Positions 59,147 through 64,000 of a DNA stretch of 64,000 nucleotides are shown here, one piece after another. Numbering within the stretch: the first letter of the stretch is position 1; every line of letters starts with the position of its first letter. The DNA is from Isoetes taiwanensis (lineage: Eukaryota; Streptophyta; Lycopodiopsida; Isoetales; Isoetaceae). The stretch spans positions 1-64,000 of the forward strand of contig JAJEKV010000187.1 in assembly GCA_021234155.1 (NCBI GenBank). The letters are read 5' to 3'. The translations under genes were made by a program, and so were the position numbers. The notes under the pieces are model-generated. The model was not told the DNA's origin. It saw nothing but the letters and a program-made list of their open reading frames with translations, and did no database searches.

Positions 59147-60298
59147 TGACGCTCCCCACAAAATATACGACGTCTCGTCGTATACCTCACTGGAAATCCA
59201 TCATCCGGCAAAGTTTGCCGCACAGGCCCTCCGTCTATCCCGTCCTGGGATGGCTCAGACATGGAAAAGAGATACAAAGGTGTATTGTGCGCCCGTCTTG
59301 GGCTCCTACACAGCGAAAGCGTAAACATAAATGTCAGCACTAGCAATAACAATACAATCAGTTACCTCGAAGGGTAGCATCATCCATCCATCCATAGATC
59401 CCTCATAGACATCAATACATCATCTATCGCATAAGCTCCTACCCAGGCTCAGACTCGTGGGGAAAGTAGACTGACAGCTGGAGTCTGAAGATAGAACAGA
59501 CCGAGTTATGACAATAACTTGGGCTGGCAATAGACAATGGCTAGGGTTGGCCACTCCATCTGCCCCTCCTGTGCATACTTTGCAGATAGGCTAAACCAGA
59601 CTCTGTCGTGACTGTAATCTGTCGGGGACGTAACCCCTTAGTCTCACCTAATGAGGCTACTCTGGGTTGCATCTACACGGTCCGATAAGGTAGGAAGGGT
59701 TGCACTTCCCCTTCCCCGAACCCAATGATTTGATAGGTGGCTAGAGGATCGTGACGACATACTCCTTACCCGATTGAACTCCCAAAACAAGAGCCAGACC
59801 AACACCTACAACTCCTGAGGGTCAGGGTGATACCATCGACCCAGGAAGTGTCGCTCATACCCGGCCCTCTCAAAGTGACTGGCTATAAGCGTAGCCCGCT
59901 CCAAATCCCCAGTAACCATGCTCAGTAGGGACTCCTATATCTTGCCATTGACTCCGTTGTGTGGTGTTGAGCCACTCCCTAGCCTCCATAGCTTGGTGGG
60001 CTCTATGGGCAGCAGACGATTCTCGAAACAGAGTTTCAAGCGCAAACAGGGTTCCAGGACTATTGGAGCCGAAGAATGGCCTAGGGTTAGGGTTTGGTCA
60101 TTAGTAGGTTAGGGTTGCCATGTCACGCCATGTGGCTCCAATAGGGTGCATCCATGTGGCAGGTTGCCAATAGGATGGAACTATGTGGAAATGGTTCCAT
60201 ACCTAAGGTTGGCTAAGTTATGTATAATGACTTAGCCATATATACAAGGCTACTAAGGTAGGCTTATATGGTGACGTGGCCTAAAATATAACGTGACA
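59147..60298 (-). repeat. Probable isolated LTR, Gypsy-like ends
   Basis: On the minus strand the segment starts TGTCACGTTATATTTTAGG and ends GGGGAGCGTCA (TG...CA), followed by a degenerate primer-binding site. TGTCACG starts are common in plant Gypsy LTRs. No second copy or internal coding region is in the window, so it is a solo LTR or a deletion remnant; boundaries are inferred. Confidence 0.45.
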
Positions 60299-61090
60299 AC
60301 ATCTACCTACCAACGCCAATTTTCACCCACGGCCAGCTCTATGTCGCATTCTCAAGGTGCACCACACGGAGTGAAAGTATACATTCAAGCTACCTCAAGG
60401 CAAGGAGCGTTGCTAAAAAACGGTAGGAGGTTCACACCCAATGTACTCTACAAAGAGATCCTACGGGATGAAATAGCCCCTTAGTTCCTATAGATCTCTT
60501 ATATTGTACTATGCCCTAGCTCTGTAATGTGTACTTTTTAGATATGGATAACATAAATTCAAACATGGAGGCCATCCTGGTACCACTTACAGGTTCTTAA
60601 CTAATGCCCAGCGCTGAGCACTGTTACTAGTTATATGTTAAGGATATATGGATATGACATCTCCGGTGCATCTCCACCCTCTATGAGGGTGCATCTTGTA
60701 AGGTGGCATTCCATCCCTGCCGTTCAATCTAGACCCTCGAATCAAAGGGTGTCTCTTAGAGAGAAAAGCTTTATGCATGGCCAAATGTGTTGCAACGAAA
60801 GATTTTGGCCCATTTTAGCCTTTCGGCCAAAATGATATATGGTACATATGATACGACATCTTTCTTAACCCGTAGCTAGAGAGTCATTACTCAACCGGCT
60901 ACCGTGGTGTGTATGTTTTGGGGGTTCGGAAGACCCAAGATATGGGCGGAATAATCATGTATCGAAGGCGCTTACATACATTTACCAGATTAATCGACGA
61001 CCATATTAACAAGCTTTGAGGTAGGATTCTATTGTTTTCTGCGCTTCATTCTTACTAAGGTCTTTGTTAGGCTTGATGACGAAATAAGAA
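60299..61090. other. Region upstream of the PPR gene
   Basis: Expected to hold the promoter and 5' UTR. Short ORFs at 60293 and 60635 are not recognisable. No clear TATA box assigned. Confidence 0.4.
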
Positions 61091-63094
61091 ATGATACCGA
61101 TAACTATAGAAAGGAGTTACTGGCTGGTGCAGGATTGCACCAAAAGGGGAAATTATGAGTCCTTTCATGTACATAATGGGCCACATTCTGTTTCCATCCT
61201 TGATCGTCATGTGCTTCTTGCTTGTCGAAGTTTAGCCCAAGCAAATCAAGCATTTAGCGAGGTTGTAAAACCGAGCCAGTATACATGGAACTCTGTCATT
61301 GCTGCAAATGCCAAGTTTGGCTTGTACGGCGTGGCATTTGATCTGTATGATGGAATGCAAAATTCAACTTTTGAGGGCGACAAGTACACATACCTTGCTG
61401 TCCTGCAGGCATGCATCAGGACCAAAAATGTTATGTGGGGCCAAGTCATCCATGGTGAAGTTATTCGGAGTAATCTCCATGATGATGTATTTGTGGGTAC
61501 TGCTATGATTGATATGTATGCAAAATGCGGAAGCCTTGAAAATGCGCGCAGAGTTTTTGATGAGTTGTTTAATCGAAATGAGGTATCGTGGGGAGCAATG
61601 ATTGCTGGATATGTCCAGCATGGTGATGGTATTCTCGCTTTAGAATGCTTTCAAATGATGCAAAGCCAAGGATTAAAACCAAATAAAGTTATATTGCTGA
61701 GTGTTCTTAAAGCATGTGGCATTACAGGGGCTATAAGATATGGAAAGTTTATCCATGAGCTGGTCTCGCATAATCATCTCCAGTTGGAAGGTTCTTTAGG
61801 AACTACTCTTGTTGACATGTATGCTAAATGTGGGAACTTGGTAGATGCACGTAAACTGTTTGACAGTTTATCAAATCACAATGTCATATCGTGGAGTGTA
61901 ATGATTTCTGGATATGTTCAAAATGGTGAAGGGCTCCTTGCCATAGAATGTTTTGAAAGCATGCAAGCGAAAGGTATAGCTCCTGACAAAGTTATATTTT
62001 CCAGTATTTTAAGAGCATGTAGCACCATAGGGGCAATTGATAAGGGGAGGCAAATTCATAAAATAGTTGTTCAAAGTGGAGACCAGTCTGCTCTTTTTGT
62101 TGCCAATGCGCTCATTGATTTGTATGCAAAATGTGGGGACTTAGAGGAGTCCTGCAAAATTTTCAGGGAATTGAGACATCGAGATGTGGTGTCATGGAAT
62201 ACAATGATTGCAGGATACGTTGAGCATGGGGAAATTGGTCTGATCCACCAGTGCCTTGCTGAGATGCGATTAGAGGGAACCAAACCAAATGAAGTGACAT
62301 TTGCTACAATTATTTCTGCCTGCACTCATGCAGGTCTAATATATGAAGGAAAGAAGTACTTTAATTCTATGATAGAAGATTATGGTATTATACCAGATAG
62401 CCGCCATTATAACTGTATAATTGACCTTCTTGGACGTGCAGGATATTTGAAAGAGGCAGAAACTTTAATTTCTACAGCTCACACAGATATTATTTCTTGG
62501 ACATCCTTGCTTAGCGCTTGTAAAACCTATGGTAATGTAGAGATGGGAAAACGTTGCTTTGATCAGTTTGTGCAAATGGATCCTCATCACTCTGCTGGTT
62601 ATATGATGATGTCCAAGATTTACTCTGATGCTTCTATGCAAGATGATGCCACCAAGGTAGAAGAGCTGAGACGTTGTGAGGGAGCATGGAGAAAACCTGC
62701 GAAGGCATGGATTGAAGTGAATAGCAAAGTGCATGAATTTGTTGTTACCGATAAAAGCCATCCTCAAAGTGAAGAGATCTATCATGTATTGAAGGGTCTA
62801 AATAATAGAATGAATGAGAAAGGATCTTTGCCAGACACCAACTTAATGCTGCACCGCAAGCGAAAGGAAGAAAATTTGTGTGGCCATTGTGAGAAGCTTG
62901 CAATAGCATTTGGCATTCTAAGTACACCACAAGGTACAGTAATTCGAGCCACGAAGAATTTACGAATGTGCATGGACTGTCATAATTTCAGTAAATTCAT
63001 TTCTAAGCTTGAAAGGCGGGAAATCATAATAAGGGATGCTTATAGAATGCACCATTTCAAGGATGGGTGTTGTTCCTGTGGGGATTTTATTTGA
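61091..63094 (+). CDS. PLS-class pentatricopeptide repeat protein with DYW deaminase domain
   Basis: An intact, intronless 667-codon frame. Tandem PPR motifs fill residues about 60-470 (WNSVIAANAKFGLYGVAFDL, MIDMYAKCGSLENARRVFDE, WGAMIAGYVQHG, VDMYAKCGNLVDARKLFD and others), alternating P, L and S types. E/E+ motifs follow (YMMMSKIYSD; AKAWIEVNSKVHEFV). The C-terminal 90 residues are a DYW cytidine deaminase domain: PDT box, H599-x-E601, C627-x2-C630-H631 and CSCG. The last tripeptide is DFI instead of DYW. Zinc and catalytic residues are kept, so C-to-U RNA editing in plastids or mitochondria is likely. No clear targeting peptide is visible, so the true start could be upstream. The target site is unknown. 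Confidence 0.93.
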   Translation: MIPITIERSYWLVQDCTKRGNYESFHVHNGPHSVSILDRHVLLACRSLAQANQAFSEVVKPSQYTWNSVIAANAKFGLYGVAFDLYDGMQNSTFEGDKYTYLAVLQACIRTKNVMWGQVIHGEVIRSNLHDDVFVGTAMIDMYAKCGSLENARRVFDELFNRNEVSWGAMIAGYVQHGDGILALECFQMMQSQGLKPNKVILLSVLKACGITGAIRYGKFIHELVSHNHLQLEGSLGTTLVDMYAKCGNLVDARKLFDSLSNHNVISWSVMISGYVQNGEGLLAIECFESMQAKGIAPDKVIFSSILRACSTIGAIDKGRQIHKIVVQSGDQSALFVANALIDLYAKCGDLEESCKIFRELRHRDVVSWNTMIAGYVEHGEIGLIHQCLAEMRLEGTKPNEVTFATIISACTHAGLIYEGKKYFNSMIEDYGIIPDSRHYNCIIDLLGRAGYLKEAETLISTAHTDIISWTSLLSACKTYGNVEMGKRCFDQFVQMDPHHSAGYMMMSKIYSDASMQDDATKVEELRRCEGAWRKPAKAWIEVNSKVHEFVVTDKSHPQSEEIYHVLKGLNNRMNEKGSLPDTNLMLHRKRKEENLCGHCEKLAIAFGILSTPQGTVIRATKNLRMCMDCHNFSKFISKLERREIIIRDAYRMHHFKDGCCSCGDFI

Positions 63095-63362
63095 TGGTTT
63101 TTTATTTTGTGTGCTTTTAGTTCTTACGACTTGGCTTTCAAGCCCTCAGGCCAGACTTACACCCTTATGGCGAACCTGGCCCATTTTTTGGGACCACAAT
63201 GCAAGGTTTATGATTCAAAATTCATATACACAGCACCTATATTCACATTCTTTAAGGTGCTTTATTATGTCTAAGCGATCTATTGTCTGTCAAGACCATT
63301 GATTCGTTGGAATTCAGAATCAAGGGCTCTCAACTGACACATACATTCCACGTTGTATCTGA

Positions 63363-63475
63363 GAGTTCCAAGGTTGGCATAAAAAACGACTGTTCCAAGG
63401 TTGGCATCAAAAACGACTATGTTGGCATAAAAAACGACTGTTCCAACGTTGGCATCGAAAACGACTATGTACCAT
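63363..63475. repeat. Minisatellite, about four copies of a 20-28-bp unit
   Basis: The unit TTCCAAGGTTGGCATNAAAA plus ACGACTG repeats, with one shortened copy. It lies about 270 bp after the PPR stop, probably in or after its 3' UTR. Confidence 0.8.
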
Positions 63476-64000
63476 CTGCGTTCACGTCATTATCATCCAA
63501 GAGCTAGCAGATGGCAGCCAATGAAAATCCGGACGAAAACAGCAGCAATATTGCAGATTGGTTTCCGTGGACGATAAAAATAACTAACTTCCTTCCTTCC
63601 TAAAAAGACCATTACATGCATCATTAAAATTTGGGAAAACTACAAACTACAAAATACCTTATATTTTGATGAATTTCACGAGATACCCTCGAGTTTATAT
63701 AAATTACTCTTGATTTTTAAGCATTTGAAATTTGAAGGAAAACTTAAGAGCATTTGGGAAATTAATGTGAATCTTAAGGGCATTTGAATAATTTTAGAAG
63801 ATGCTACTTCGTCTTCCATCATACAAAACGCCCACTGAAAGCAAAACCCATCCAATCAACCTGTACCTCAAAAAAACCAGCTGCAGCCATACCTTACCGC
63901 GACGAAGTTGACGCTCACGCCACTATCTATCACAAAACTATCGGCCAAATTTGCCCACAGGCATGCACAACTCGCACTCCAGAGTTCCCAACTAATCCCC
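63476..64000. other. Intergenic
   Basis: AT-rich. A repeated phrase, roughly TTAAG-GCATTTG-AA, occurs at about 63718, 63748 and 63777. No gene or RNA seen. Confidence 0.4.

Noticed and set aside
1-64000. CRISPR arrays, bacterial operons or ribosome binding sites
   Set aside because: The sequence is plant nuclear DNA with spliceosomal introns; tandem repeats present do not have CRISPR spacing.

Overview
The window is nuclear DNA of a land plant. It has GT-AG introns, a plant-type NT-C2 coiled-coil gene, a 667-residue PLS-type PPR-DYW editing factor, Copia elements primed by initiator tRNA-Met, and a class II KNOX relic. Low coding density, heavy nesting of transposons and a PPR protein ending in GDFI instead of GDYW suggest a large-genome, non-seed lineage such as a fern. 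The species is inference.

Layout. 1-4204: a well-resolved six-exon minus-strand gene (NT-C2 plus a long coiled coil) running off the left edge. 5881-13538: a 7.66-kb cut-and-paste DNA transposon (Element 1) with perfect 29-bp inverted termini and a 4-bp target duplication (ACTA). It carries a coiled-coil/RING-like gene, an FCP1/SCP-type HAD phosphatase-like gene and, on the opposite strand, a multi-exon DDE-type transposase. 15030-18450: an unknown small coiled-coil ORF and a decayed Copia remnant without reverse transcriptase. 20925-21279: a MITE with 54-bp perfect termini.

22985-45527: Element 2, a diverged relative of Element 1 (termini also start GGGT, TSD ATCA). It has the same order: RING-like gene, accessory gene, then transposase on the other strand. 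It is dead: internally deleted, frameshifted and split by a nest of insertions. Copia A (27316-44541, TSD CTTTA) sits in its RING gene. Copia B (35684-42296, TSD GTCCT) sits in the integrase of Copia A. Two tandem Helitron2/Helentron-like elements (38289-39351, T^T insertion, no TSD) sit in the pol of Copia B. A separate foldback or MULE-like insertion in Copia A (about 29480-34735) carries a captured class II KNOX fragment. Removing the layers restores continuous reading across each junction, so the relative order of events can be read directly.

45528-61000: a graveyard of gene fragments and repeat ends. It has a tRNA-Val-like sequence just upstream of a retrotransposon primer-binding site, relics of NF-YC11/DRAP1, an A1 aspartic protease, a CCR4 deadenylase and a pyruvate kinase, two related repeats sharing both ends, and a probable isolated LTR. 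61091-63094: an intact PPR-DYW gene, followed by a short minisatellite and non-coding DNA.

The most novel signal is the Element 1/Element 2 family: a plant DNA transposon with a conserved accessory cargo of a RING-like coiled-coil protein and, in at least one copy, a HAD phosphatase-like protein. I could not place its transposase in a named superfamily from sequence alone. Frequent 1-nt frame breaks may be decay or consensus errors.
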